Assembly: GCA_946410455.1 (NCBI GenBank) | Contig: CAMKAJ010000020.1 | Span: 1-43,867 of the forward strand | Source of the DNA: an uncultured Bacteroidales bacterium | GTDB lineage: Bacteria > Bacteroidota > Bacteroidia > Bacteroidales > UBA932 | DNA: 43,867 bases | Reading direction: 5' to 3' | Made by a program: the position numbers and the translations under genes | Notes under the pieces: generated by a model | The model's database searches: none | Told to the model about the DNA's origin: nothing | What the model saw: only the letters and a program-made list of their open reading frames with translations | In this document: one piece after another, positions 18,276 to 26,932 of the stretch | How positions within the stretch are numbered: the first letter of the stretch is position 1 | Layout of the letters: each line of letters opens with the position of its first letter

Positions 18276-20456
18276 ATGAGCGTAAACAGATTGGACCTGG
18301 TAAGGAGCTCTTTCGAAAAAAAAGCCCTTGAATCCGAGCCTCTGCACAAGAAAGTCTCGGAAATTTTTGGGGAGCTGGTCTTCGACCGCCCCAAAATGCG
18401 CAAGTATCTAGACGCAGACACCTATTCACGCCTCCTGGACTGTGTAGACAACGGCCAGCCGCTAGACCGCAAGACAGCCGATTCTGTAGCTCGAGGCATG
18501 AAAGAATGGGCCCTGGAGCATGGTGTAACCCACGTTACCCACTGGTTCCAGCCTCTTACCGAGGGCACTGCAGAAAAGCACGAGACCCTTATCGACTACG
18601 ATGGAAAAGGAGGAGTTATAGAGCGCTTCGACGGCAGTTCCCTGGTGCAGCAAGAGCCGGACGCATCGTCTTTCCCCAACGGCGGCATACGCGCCACCTT
18701 CGAGGCCCGCGGCTATACTGCTTGGGACCCCACTTCTCCCGTGTTTATTCAGGAGGATACGCTCTGCATCCCTACGATTTTCGTGTCTTACACGGGCGAA
18801 GCCCTTGACTATAAAACTCCCCTCAAACGCTCTATCAAGGCAGTTTGCGATGCCGCTCTGCCTATATGCCAGCTCTTTGACCCCAAGGTGCACAAGGTTT
18901 ATTCTTACCTCGGATGGGAGCAGGAGTATTTTCTGGTAGACGAGGCACTCTTCGCCACACGCAGCGACCTTATGATAACGGGCCGCACGCTCTTCGGGCA
19001 CATGTCTTCCAAGAGCCAGCAGCTGGATGACCATTACTTCGGGGCAATTCCCTCGCGTGTAGCAGCTTTTATGCGCGACCTGGAGAATGCCGCATTCCGT
19101 CTTGGGATTCCGGTGAAGACGCGCCACAACGAGGCGGCTCCCAATCAGTTTGAGCTTGCTCCCATATATGGCGAGGCCAACCTGGCTAACGACCAGAACC
19201 AGATGCTGATGAACCTCATCGGCAAAATTGCCCGCAAGCATTCCTTCGTGGTGCTGCTTCACGAAAAGCCGTTTGCTGGCATCAATGGCTCCGGCAAGCA
19301 CAACAACTGGTCGCTCGGGACCGATACCGGAGTAGGTCTCCTTGCGCCAGGAAAAGATGCACGAGGCAACCTGCAGTTCATCGTGTTCCTTGTAAACGTG
19401 CTTGCGGCGGTTCAGAAGCATAACGCACTGATGAAAGCCAGTATAGTGAGCGCGGGCAATGAGCACCGCCTGGGCGGCAACGAGGCACCGCCCGCAATCG
19501 TGTCGGCTTTCCTGGGCCGCACCATGACGGAAGTCCTCCGCAAGCTGCTGGAATTACCTTCCGGCACTCCTGTAGAGATTGCCGGAAAGAAGGGCAAGGG
19601 CGTAGGCCTCGTAGAGATTCCCGAAATTCTGCTGGACAATACAGACCGCAACCGCACCTCTCCCTTTGCCTTTACGGGCAACCGCTTCGAATTCCGCGCG
19701 GTAGGCTCTTCTGCCAACTGTGCCGGCGCCCTCATCGTACTCAATTCTGCAGTAGCCGAGCAGTTGCTCGACTACAAGGCCGCACTGGACTCAGAGCTGG
19801 CTGGCGGCAAGCCCTTCAACGAGGCCGTAATGGATACCCTTAAGCCCCTCATCGCATCTATCATCGATGTAGTTTGCTTCGACGGTAACGGATATTCAGA
19901 GGAATGGGTAGTTGAGGCAGCCAGGCGCGGACTGGATGTAAACAGATGCGTACCCCAGCTGATAGATGCCTATCTTTCGCCCGCTTCTGTCGAGCTTTTC
20001 AGTCGCACCGGTGTGTTCTCCAGACGTGAGCTTGAGGCCCGCAACGATGTTAAGTGGGATACTTATTCTAAAAAGGTACACATTGAGTCCATGGTGATGA
20101 CTCGCATGGCCATCAACCATATTATCCCTGCTGCGCTGGAGTACAAGTCGCATCTGCTCGGAATCCTGAAAGACAGCATGAAGGTATTTGGTAATATTGG
20201 CGGCTGCGAATTCGAGCGTGGGACCGTAGTAGAAATTGAGGCGTTGGTTGAGGATGTGCGCACCAAGGTTGCGGCCCTGCAGTCCGCGCTGGCGGCAGCT
20301 TCTGCCGAGGAAGATGCTTTTGCCAAGGCGATGGCCTATTCCGGCGTTGCCTCCGACATGCTGCAGCTGCGCAAACCCATAGACCGTCTGGAGGAGTTGG
20401 TAGATAACCGTATCTGGCCGCTCCCCAAGTATCGTGAATTGTTGTTTATAAGTTAG
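18276..20456 (+). CDS. glnN: Glutamine synthetase type III
   Basis: A 726-residue GSIII, the large glutamine synthetase typical of Bacteroidetes and cyanobacteria, making glutamine from glutamate, ammonia and ATP. Conserved blocks include GWEQEYFLVD (metal site), KTRHNEAAPNQFELAPIY, the ATP-site GSGKHNNWS and the glutamate-binding NEHRLGGNEAPPAI. The C-terminal third is alpha-helical, as expected for GSIII. It opens a run of ammonia-assimilating genes; ddh follows after eight bases. Confidence 0.96.
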   Translation: MSVNRLDLVRSSFEKKALESEPLHKKVSEIFGELVFDRPKMRKYLDADTYSRLLDCVDNGQPLDRKTADSVARGMKEWALEHGVTHVTHWFQPLTEGTAEKHETLIDYDGKGGVIERFDGSSLVQQEPDASSFPNGGIRATFEARGYTAWDPTSPVFIQEDTLCIPTIFVSYTGEALDYKTPLKRSIKAVCDAALPICQLFDPKVHKVYSYLGWEQEYFLVDEALFATRSDLMITGRTLFGHMSSKSQQLDDHYFGAIPSRVAAFMRDLENAAFRLGIPVKTRHNEAAPNQFELAPIYGEANLANDQNQMLMNLIGKIARKHSFVVLLHEKPFAGINGSGKHNNWSLGTDTGVGLLAPGKDARGNLQFIVFLVNVLAAVQKHNALMKASIVSAGNEHRLGGNEAPPAIVSAFLGRTMTEVLRKLLELPSGTPVEIAGKKGKGVGLVEIPEILLDNTDRNRTSPFAFTGNRFEFRAVGSSANCAGALIVLNSAVAEQLLDYKAALDSELAGGKPFNEAVMDTLKPLIASIIDVVCFDGNGYSEEWVVEAARRGLDVNRCVPQLIDAYLSPASVELFSRTGVFSRRELEARNDVKWDTYSKKVHIESMVMTRMAINHIIPAALEYKSHLLGILKDSMKVFGNIGGCEFERGTVVEIEALVEDVRTKVAALQSALAAASAEEDAFAKAMAYSGVASDMLQLRKPIDRLEELVDNRIWPLPKYRELLFIS

Positions 20457-20464
20457 TTATATAT

Positions 20465-21364
20465 ATGGACAAGATTAGAGTAGCTATTGTGGGTTACGGC
20501 AATATAGGCCGTTTCTCATTGGAGGCTGTTGAAGCCGCACCCGACATGGAATGCGCAGGCATAGTGCGTCGCAGCGGTTCTGCCGAGGGTATCCCCGAGC
20601 TGGCCCCCTACAAGGTGGTTTCCGACATCGGCGAGCTGGGCCACGTGGATGTGGCTATACTTGCCGTTCCGTCTAGAAAAGTTGAGGAGAACGCCCTTAA
20701 GTATCTGAAGCTCGGTATCAGCACCGTAGATAGTTTTGATATCCACAGCGATATCTGTGCATTGCGTTCCAGGTTGCGGCCGGTGGCCGAGGCCAGTGGC
20801 GCGGTGAGCGTGATTTCTGCCGGATGGGATCCGGGGAGCGATTCTGTGGTGCGGGCGCTCATGCAGGCGCTGGCGCCCAAGGGTATAAGCTATACCAACT
20901 TCGGCCCCGGACGCTCTATGGGCCACTCTGTAGCTGCCAAAGCGGTGCCCGGAGTGCGCGACGCCCTTAGCGTTACCATCCCCATAGGCACAGGGCTTCA
21001 CCGCAGGATGGTGTATGTGGAGCTCAAAGAGGGAGCAGACGCCCAGGCGGTGGCCGCAGCAATCAAGGCAGACCCGTATTTTGTGCACGACGAGACACAT
21101 GTGATTCCGGTAGACAGCATAGACGCTCTCAACGACATGGGCCATGGAGTGAATCTGGTGCGCAAGGGCGTATCCGGCTGCACGCACAACCAGCTGCTGG
21201 AATTCAATATGAAAATCAACAATCCCGCCCTTACCGGGCAGGTACTGGTAATGGCCGCCCGCGCTGCAGTGCGCCAGCGTCCTTCTTGCTACACTATGAT
21301 AGAAATACCCGTTATAGATTATCTGTACGGCGAGCGTGAATCTTTAATCAGTAAATTGGTATGA
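20465..21364 (+). CDS. ddh: meso-Diaminopimelate dehydrogenase
   Basis: A 299-residue NADPH-dependent diaminopimelate dehydrogenase, which aminates tetrahydrodipicolinate with free ammonia to give meso-DAP for lysine and peptidoglycan. The Rossmann motif VAIVGYGNIGRFSLEA opens the protein. SAGWDPGSDSVVRAL, FGPGRSMGHSVAAK and the ending NNPALTGQVLVMAARAA are typical of the family. Length fits. Its stop overlaps the gdhA start in an ATGA (21361-21364), indicating translational coupling between two ammonia-fixing enzymes. Confidence 0.94.
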   Translation: MDKIRVAIVGYGNIGRFSLEAVEAAPDMECAGIVRRSGSAEGIPELAPYKVVSDIGELGHVDVAILAVPSRKVEENALKYLKLGISTVDSFDIHSDICALRSRLRPVAEASGAVSVISAGWDPGSDSVVRALMQALAPKGISYTNFGPGRSMGHSVAAKAVPGVRDALSVTIPIGTGLHRRMVYVELKEGADAQAVAAAIKADPYFVHDETHVIPVDSIDALNDMGHGVNLVRKGVSGCTHNQLLEFNMKINNPALTGQVLVMAARAAVRQRPSCYTMIEIPVIDYLYGERESLISKLV

Positions 21365-22719
21365 GCGTTTTTACAGACAAATACATCAAGGGGTTTATGT
21401 CGGAGCTCCAGGCCCGTAATCCCGGTGAACCTGAGTTCCATCAGGCCGTAAGCGAGGTGCTTTGCAGTGTTGCTCCCTGCCTGGAAGAGTATCCCTATTT
21501 GCTGGAGAGCAAGATAATGGAGCGTATGGTAGAGCCAGAGAGGGTTATCATCTTCCGTGTTCCGTGGATGGACGATGCTGGCGAAATTCACATCAACCGT
21601 GGTTTCCGCGTGCAGATGAACAGCGCCATCGGTCCCTACAAAGGAGGCATCCGTTTCCACGCCAGCGTGAACCTGAGCATCATGAAGTTCCTCGCTTTCG
21701 AGCAGACCTTCAAGAACGCCCTTACCACTCTTCCTATGGGAGGAGCGAAGGGTGGTTCCGACTTCAACCCCAGGGGAAAGTCAGACACCGAAGTGATGCG
21801 CTTCTGCCAGAGCTTCATGACCGAGCTCCAGCGCCATATTGGCCAGGATACCGACGTGCCTGCCGGTGACATTGGAGTAGGCGGCCGCGAGATTGGCTAT
21901 CTGTTCGGGCAATACAAACGCCTGCGCGACGAATTCAGCGGCACCCTTACCGGCAAGGGCTTTGCCTGGGGAGGCAGCTCCCTGAGGCCCGAGGCTACCG
22001 GCTACGGAGTCTGCTACTTTGCCCAGCAGATGCTCGCAACAAGAGGTGAGTCGTTCGAGGGTAAGACTGTGGTGGTATCCGGTGCCGGAAACGTGGCCCA
22101 GTATGCTGCTGCCAAGGCCATGAGGCTTGGCGCCAAAGTGGTAACTCTCTCAGACTCCGACGGTTATATCTTCGATCCCGACGGCCTTGACGAGGAGAAA
22201 TTCGTGTATGTGCAGCAGCTCAAGAATGTAATGCGCGGCCGCATCAAGGAATACGTAACCCGCTATCCTCATGCTGTTTATCACGACGGCGGCGCAAAGC
22301 CCTGGACCGAGAAGTGCGACATTGCTCTGCCTTGCGCTACCCAGAACGAGCTCGACGCTGCAGGCGCACAGGCACTGGTAGATAACGGTTGTATCTGCGT
22401 GTGCGAGGGTGCCAACATGCCCACTACCCCCGAGGCCATTGAGATTATCCAGAAGGCAAGGCTGCTCTATTCTCCGGGCAAGGCATCCAACGCTGGCGGC
22501 GTGGCAGTATCGGGCCTTGAGATGACTCAGAACTCCATTCGCCAGAAGTGGACGGCCGATGAGGTGGATTCACATCTGAGGCGCATTATGTCCGATATCC
22601 ACGAGGCCTGCATTAAGTACGGTACCCAGGAAGACGGCTACGTTAATTATGTTAAAGGCGCCAACACAGCTGGCTTCCTCAAGGTGGCCGGCGCAATGAT
22701 GGACCAGGGACTGGTGTAG
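21361..22719 (+). CDS. gdhA: Glutamate dehydrogenase
   Basis: A 452-residue hexameric-type glutamate dehydrogenase that makes glutamate from 2-oxoglutarate and ammonia. The substrate site GPYKGGIRFHASVN and the catalytic-lysine motif PMGGAKGGSDF (near residue 130) are followed by PAGDIGVGGREIGY, the nucleotide-binding VSGAGNVAQYAA and the late GKASNAGGVAVSGLEM. Cofactor (NADH or NADPH) cannot be settled by eye. Coupled to ddh by a 4-base overlap; the next gene starts five bases after its stop. Confidence 0.96.
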   Translation: MSVFTDKYIKGFMSELQARNPGEPEFHQAVSEVLCSVAPCLEEYPYLLESKIMERMVEPERVIIFRVPWMDDAGEIHINRGFRVQMNSAIGPYKGGIRFHASVNLSIMKFLAFEQTFKNALTTLPMGGAKGGSDFNPRGKSDTEVMRFCQSFMTELQRHIGQDTDVPAGDIGVGGREIGYLFGQYKRLRDEFSGTLTGKGFAWGGSSLRPEATGYGVCYFAQQMLATRGESFEGKTVVVSGAGNVAQYAAAKAMRLGAKVVTLSDSDGYIFDPDGLDEEKFVYVQQLKNVMRGRIKEYVTRYPHAVYHDGGAKPWTEKCDIALPCATQNELDAAGAQALVDNGCICVCEGANMPTTPEAIEIIQKARLLYSPGKASNAGGVAVSGLEMTQNSIRQKWTADEVDSHLRRIMSDIHEACIKYGTQEDGYVNYVKGANTAGFLKVAGAMMDQGLV

Positions 22720-22724
22720 CCGAT

Positions 22725-25652
22725 ATGAAGGACGGGAGCAAATTGATGGCCGGGCGGATTCGCAGTATCCTCCTGATTTCTAACAGCTACGACTCGTTTT
22801 CGCTAGAAGAGGACGGCCGTATCGACACCCAGATCGCCCAGGAGTACGCAGAACTCAACCTCAGCAATCCCCCAAGGATCCACAGGGTGCCATCTACCAC
22901 GGAGGCCCTCTCGCTGCTCAAGGCGGGGGAGCGCTTCGACCTGGTCATCACTATGTACTACGTAGGCGAGATCAGCGTCTTCGATTTTGCGGCGAAGGCC
23001 AAGGAATTCGACCCTGATATGCCTGTAGTGCTGCTGTCTTCCTTCTCCCGCGAGGTTTATCGCAAAATAGAAGAGCGCGGTCGCGGCTGCATAGACTATA
23101 TCTTCTGCTGGAATTATTCTACAGACCTCATAATCGCCATCATCAAGCTGCTGGAAGACAGGATGAATGCAGAGGCGGACATCCTGGAGCACGGGGTGCA
23201 GGCAATCTTGCTCGTAGAAGATTCGATCAAGTACTACTCTACCTATCTGCCGGCCCTCTATAACATTGTGCTTCAGCAGAATAAGGAGGCTGTGAAGGAC
23301 GCTCTCAACGAGCAGCAGCAGGTGCTGCGCAAGCGCTCCCGTCCCAAAGTGCTCATGGCTACCAATTACGAGGATGCACTCACTTACTACCATAAATATG
23401 GCAAGAACCTGCTCGGCATTATCTCCGACATTGGCTTCGTGCTGCATAGCGGTGACAGTCCCTCTACGGAGAAAATCGATGCTGGAGTAGATTTGTGCCG
23501 GCTCGTGCGCAAAGAGAATCCGCGTATGCCCTTCTTGATGCAGTCTTCGCAGGAGAGCATGCGCCCGGTGGCGGCAAAACTTAAGGCCGGTTTTTTGCTC
23601 AAACAGTCCAAGACTCTCACCCAGGAACTGGGGGAGTACATGGAGAGGGAGTTCGGATTCGGCGACTTTGTAGTGGTAGATCCGTCCAGCGGGCTGGAGC
23701 TCGCCAGAGCTCACGACCTTTACGAATTCGAGCAGGTGCTCTCGAGCATTCCGGCGCCGGCATTCCGCAGGCTCACAGACAACAATTACCTTTCTAAGTG
23801 GCTGTTTGCCAGGGGCTTGTTCGGGCTCGGCCGCAAGCTCAGCCCGGTGCGTTCCGAGGATTATGCCGACATTGAGTCGCACCGCAAGGCAGACCTGGCC
23901 GCAATCCATGATTACCGAATTGCGCAGGCGCAAGGTGTGGTGGCTGCTTTCAATCCGGAGACCTTCAACGATGCCATCTGGTTCTCCCGCTACGGCAACG
24001 GATCGTTGGGCGGAAAAGCCCGTGGTCTGGCCTTCTTGAACAGCATCCTGCACAAGTACGAGCTCTACGACAAATGGGAGAACGCGCGAGTGAAGGTGCC
24101 TCGTACACTTGTAATTACTACAGATTACTTTGAGCGCTTCATCAAGGATAATGGGCTCAAGTATGTGATAAACTCCGACTTGAGCGACGCAGAGCTGCTC
24201 TCTGAGTTTGTGGCTTCGCCCCTTCCGGCAGACCTTCTGGCTGCGCTGCGGGCGTTTATCAGAGTGGTTCACAAGCCGCTTGCCATCCGATCCTCCTCTA
24301 AGCTGGAAGACTCTTACCATCAGCCGTTTGCGGGAGTGTATTCTACCTACATGCTCCCTTACGCCCAGAACGAAGACCAGCAGCTTCGCATGCTCTCCAA
24401 GGCAATCACGAGCGTGTATGCAAGCGTGTTCTTCTCGTCGGCAAAGAGCTATATTATCTCTTCCGGAAACGTAATTTCCGAGGAGAGCATGGCTATAGTC
24501 ATTCAAGAAATCTGCGGCAGCGTGCAGGGCGGATATTTCTTCCCTACGCTCTCCGGAGTTGCGAGGTCCGTAAATCTCTATCCCGTGGGCCACGAGAAAC
24601 CGGAAGACGGAATAGTCAAGCTGGCGTATGGACTGGGAAAGGCGGTGGTAGATGGCGAGCAGGTGCTCCGATTCTCTCCCAAATATCCCAAGCATGCTCT
24701 CCAGACCTCTACGCCCGATCTTACCGTCCGAGAGACTCAGAGGGTTATGTATGCCATGACGCTGCGGCCAGAGAAGTTTACGGCCTCTGTGAATGACGCC
24801 GTGAATCTGGACAGGCTGAGCATTACCGAGTGCGGTGAATTCCCGTCGCTGCGCCGGGTTGCCTCTACCTGGGATATTGCGAATATGCGCATAGTAGATT
24901 CTGCCATTCCCGAGGGCCCCAAGTACGTGACTTTTGCGTCAATGCTTAAGTACAACACCTTCCCCTTGGCGGAGATTGTGCGCACTCTTCTGGAGATTGC
25001 CCGCAAGGAGATGAAGTGTGAGGTGGAGCTGGAGTTTGCCGCCGACTTCGACGCCGAGGGCTTTGCAGACTTCAGCGTGCTGCAGGTGCGGCCCATTTCT
25101 GCCGATTCCCGCTTTGCCGAGGTAGATTGGGACAGCATCGATGCGGAGGGCGCTTTCTTGCTGTCTGACTGCGCGCTGGGAACGGGCTGGATAGAGGGAG
25201 TGCAGGACGTGGTGTACATCAAGCAGTCGGCCTGGGATGTGCTGCGTACGCGCGAGATGGCCGCGCAGGTGTCAGAAATCAACTCCAGGATGCAGGCCTC
25301 TCACGGGCGCTACGTGCTCATTGGATACGGCCGCTGGGGCACCAGCCAGCCTACTCTGGGCGTGCCTGTGGGCTGGGGCGATATTTCCGAGTCCTGCGCC
25401 ATCGTGGAGTGCTCGCTGCAGGACTTCCAGATAGACCCGAGCCAGGGAACCCACTTCTTCCAGAACCTCACCTCGTTCAACGTGGGATACATCAACGTAA
25501 ACCCCTTCGCCCGCAAGGGGGAGTTGCTCGATTTTGCTGTGCTGGACGCTCTTCCCGCAGTTGAGGAGACGGAGTTCCTGCGTCATGTACGCTTTGAGCA
25601 GCCCTTGCAGATCTGTATAGACGGCAAGACCGGGCGGGCGCTCATCAAGTAG
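22725..25652 (+). CDS. Receiver-domain/PPDK_N fusion protein (PEP synthase-like)
   Basis: A 975-residue protein often labelled phosphoenolpyruvate synthase in this phylum. The first 330 residues hold two receiver-like segments (ILLISNSYDSF with FDLVITMYYVG, then AILLVEDSIKYY with GIISDIGFV). The middle is an ATP-binding PEP/pyruvate kinase domain: GSLGGKARGLAFL, VPRTLVITTDYF, AIRSSSKLEDSYHQPFAGVY and a late LQVRPI. The C-terminal part has GRWGTSQPTLGVPVGWGDI and QGTHFFQNLTS. I see neither the phosphohistidine swivel motif nor the C-terminal TIM barrel of true PpsA, so PEP synthesis is doubtful. Lying five bases after gdhA, it may sense or regulate nitrogen/carbon balance; this is inference. 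Confidence 0.8.
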   Translation: MKDGSKLMAGRIRSILLISNSYDSFSLEEDGRIDTQIAQEYAELNLSNPPRIHRVPSTTEALSLLKAGERFDLVITMYYVGEISVFDFAAKAKEFDPDMPVVLLSSFSREVYRKIEERGRGCIDYIFCWNYSTDLIIAIIKLLEDRMNAEADILEHGVQAILLVEDSIKYYSTYLPALYNIVLQQNKEAVKDALNEQQQVLRKRSRPKVLMATNYEDALTYYHKYGKNLLGIISDIGFVLHSGDSPSTEKIDAGVDLCRLVRKENPRMPFLMQSSQESMRPVAAKLKAGFLLKQSKTLTQELGEYMEREFGFGDFVVVDPSSGLELARAHDLYEFEQVLSSIPAPAFRRLTDNNYLSKWLFARGLFGLGRKLSPVRSEDYADIESHRKADLAAIHDYRIAQAQGVVAAFNPETFNDAIWFSRYGNGSLGGKARGLAFLNSILHKYELYDKWENARVKVPRTLVITTDYFERFIKDNGLKYVINSDLSDAELLSEFVASPLPADLLAALRAFIRVVHKPLAIRSSSKLEDSYHQPFAGVYSTYMLPYAQNEDQQLRMLSKAITSVYASVFFSSAKSYIISSGNVISEESMAIVIQEICGSVQGGYFFPTLSGVARSVNLYPVGHEKPEDGIVKLAYGLGKAVVDGEQVLRFSPKYPKHALQTSTPDLTVRETQRVMYAMTLRPEKFTASVNDAVNLDRLSITECGEFPSLRRVASTWDIANMRIVDSAIPEGPKYVTFASMLKYNTFPLAEIVRTLLEIARKEMKCEVELEFAADFDAEGFADFSVLQVRPISADSRFAEVDWDSIDAEGAFLLSDCALGTGWIEGVQDVVYIKQSAWDVLRTREMAAQVSEINSRMQASHGRYVLIGYGRWGTSQPTLGVPVGWGDISESCAIVECSLQDFQIDPSQGTHFFQNLTSFNVGYINVNPFARKGELLDFAVLDALPAVEETEFLRHVRFEQPLQICIDGKTGRALIK

Positions 25653-25654
25653 CT

Positions 25655-26932
25655 TTATTCGTACTTACATGCTGCTGCCGCCGCGCCGAGCACTTCGCTC
25701 AGGGTGGGGTGGGCGTGTATTATGTCGCGAGCTTGCTGCACCGTGGCTCCGAGTGCGATGAGCACCGCCGCCTCGTGGATGAGGTCCGATGCGTGGGCCC
25801 CGAGAATGTGGGCTCCGATTATGCGGCCGCTGCCCTTTAGGGCGATTATTTTGCACCAGCCGTCGGCCTCGCCGCTGGACACCGCCTTGCCGTTTGCACG
25901 GTAGTTGGCCTTGCCGGTGCATATTTCGAGCCCCTCGCATTCTTCTTCTGTGCGACCCACGCTGGCTGCTTCTGGTACTGTAAAAACGGCCGCCGGCACC
26001 ACCGAGAAGTCGGTTCCGCAGTTTTTATTTATGATATGGGCGAGCGCTTTGCGGCCCTGGGCGCTGGCTACGTGCGCCAGCATCATGCCTCCGGTGATGT
26101 CGCCAACTGCGTATATTCCGGGGAGGCTCGTTTGCATGTTTTCGTCTACCTTGATGCCACGGGGCGTGTATTCTATGCCGGCCTCGTCGAGGTTGAGCGA
26201 CTGCAGGTTGGGTCTGCGGCCTACTGCCATGAGGATGCAGTCTGCAGCGGTCTGGAAGTCCTTGTCGCCCTTGCTCCACAAGACTTTGCCGGGCTCTATG
26301 GCGCTAACTTTAGCGGAAGTTTCAATGGTTATGCCTCTTTTGGCGAGCGAGGCTTTGAGGCGCTTGGCGAGGTCGGAGTCGAAGCGGGGGAGTATGTTGG
26401 GGCAGTATTCCAGCACCGTCACCTCTGAGCCGAATTTGCGGAAGATGGAGGCAAATTCTAGTCCGATTACGCCCCCGCCTATCACGCAGAGGCGCTCGGG
26501 GACGCCGGGCAGCTGCAGCATGGCGCTGGAGTCCAGGGCGAGCCCGGCTCCCGGAATGGGGAGGCTTGCGCTCACCGATCCGGTGGCGATAATGATGGCA
26601 TCACCCTCGAAGCTTAGGGACTCGCCACCGTCGGCTGGGGCCACTGTGATGCTGCGGGAACTGCTTAGCCGGGCCTTCCCGTAGATCAGGGTAATCAGCT
26701 TGTTCTTAAGGAGTTGGGCTATACCGGCGCGGAGCTGCTCTATCACTTCGCGCTTGCGCTCAAGGTCTGGGGAATCCAGTGCGCAAAGGGTTTTGGTGGG
26801 GATGCAGCCCTCGTTGAGGCAGGTGCCACCCAGCGGGCCGTCGCTTACCAGTACTACCTCTATTCCATGTGCTGCAGCTTCTGCAGCTGTCTCGTAACCG
26901 CCGGGACCGGCGCCTATGATAATGATTCTCAT
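25655..26932 (-). CDS. lpdA: Dihydrolipoyl dehydrogenase
   Basis: A 425-residue pyridine-nucleotide disulfide oxidoreductase. It has the FAD-binding start IIIGAGPGGYETA, the redox pair CLNEGCIPTK, the NAD site CVIGGGVIGLEFAS, the second FAD motif YAVGDITGG, and the C-terminal HAHPTLSEVL with the His-Glu active-site pair. It would reoxidise lipoamide in 2-oxoacid dehydrogenase or glycine cleavage complexes, but no partner subunits are nearby. Slightly shorter than usual. It overlaps the degenerate priA by four bases and converges on the preceding gene with a two-base gap. Confidence 0.9.
   Translation of the reverse strand: MRIIIIGAGPGGYETAAEAAAHGIEVVLVSDGPLGGTCLNEGCIPTKTLCALDSPDLERKREVIEQLRAGIAQLLKNKLITLIYGKARLSSSRSITVAPADGGESLSFEGDAIIIATGSVSASLPIPGAGLALDSSAMLQLPGVPERLCVIGGGVIGLEFASIFRKFGSEVTVLEYCPNILPRFDSDLAKRLKASLAKRGITIETSAKVSAIEPGKVLWSKGDKDFQTAADCILMAVGRRPNLQSLNLDEAGIEYTPRGIKVDENMQTSLPGIYAVGDITGGMMLAHVASAQGRKALAHIINKNCGTDFSVVPAAVFTVPEAASVGRTEEECEGLEICTGKANYRANGKAVSSGEADGWCKIIALKGSGRIIGAHILGAHASDLIHEAAVLIALGATVQQARDIIHAHPTLSEVLGAAAAACKYE

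Noticed and set aside
22803..24695. A 630-codon open frame on the minus strand
   Set aside because: It lies antisense within the receiver/PPDK_N gene, shows no family motif and has composition (many His, Gln, Arg, Leu) typical of a shadow frame in GC-rich DNA.
22725..25652. Annotation as a working phosphoenolpyruvate synthase
   Set aside because: The ATP-binding domain is present, but the phosphohistidine swivel motif and the PEP/pyruvate barrel expected in PpsA are not seen.
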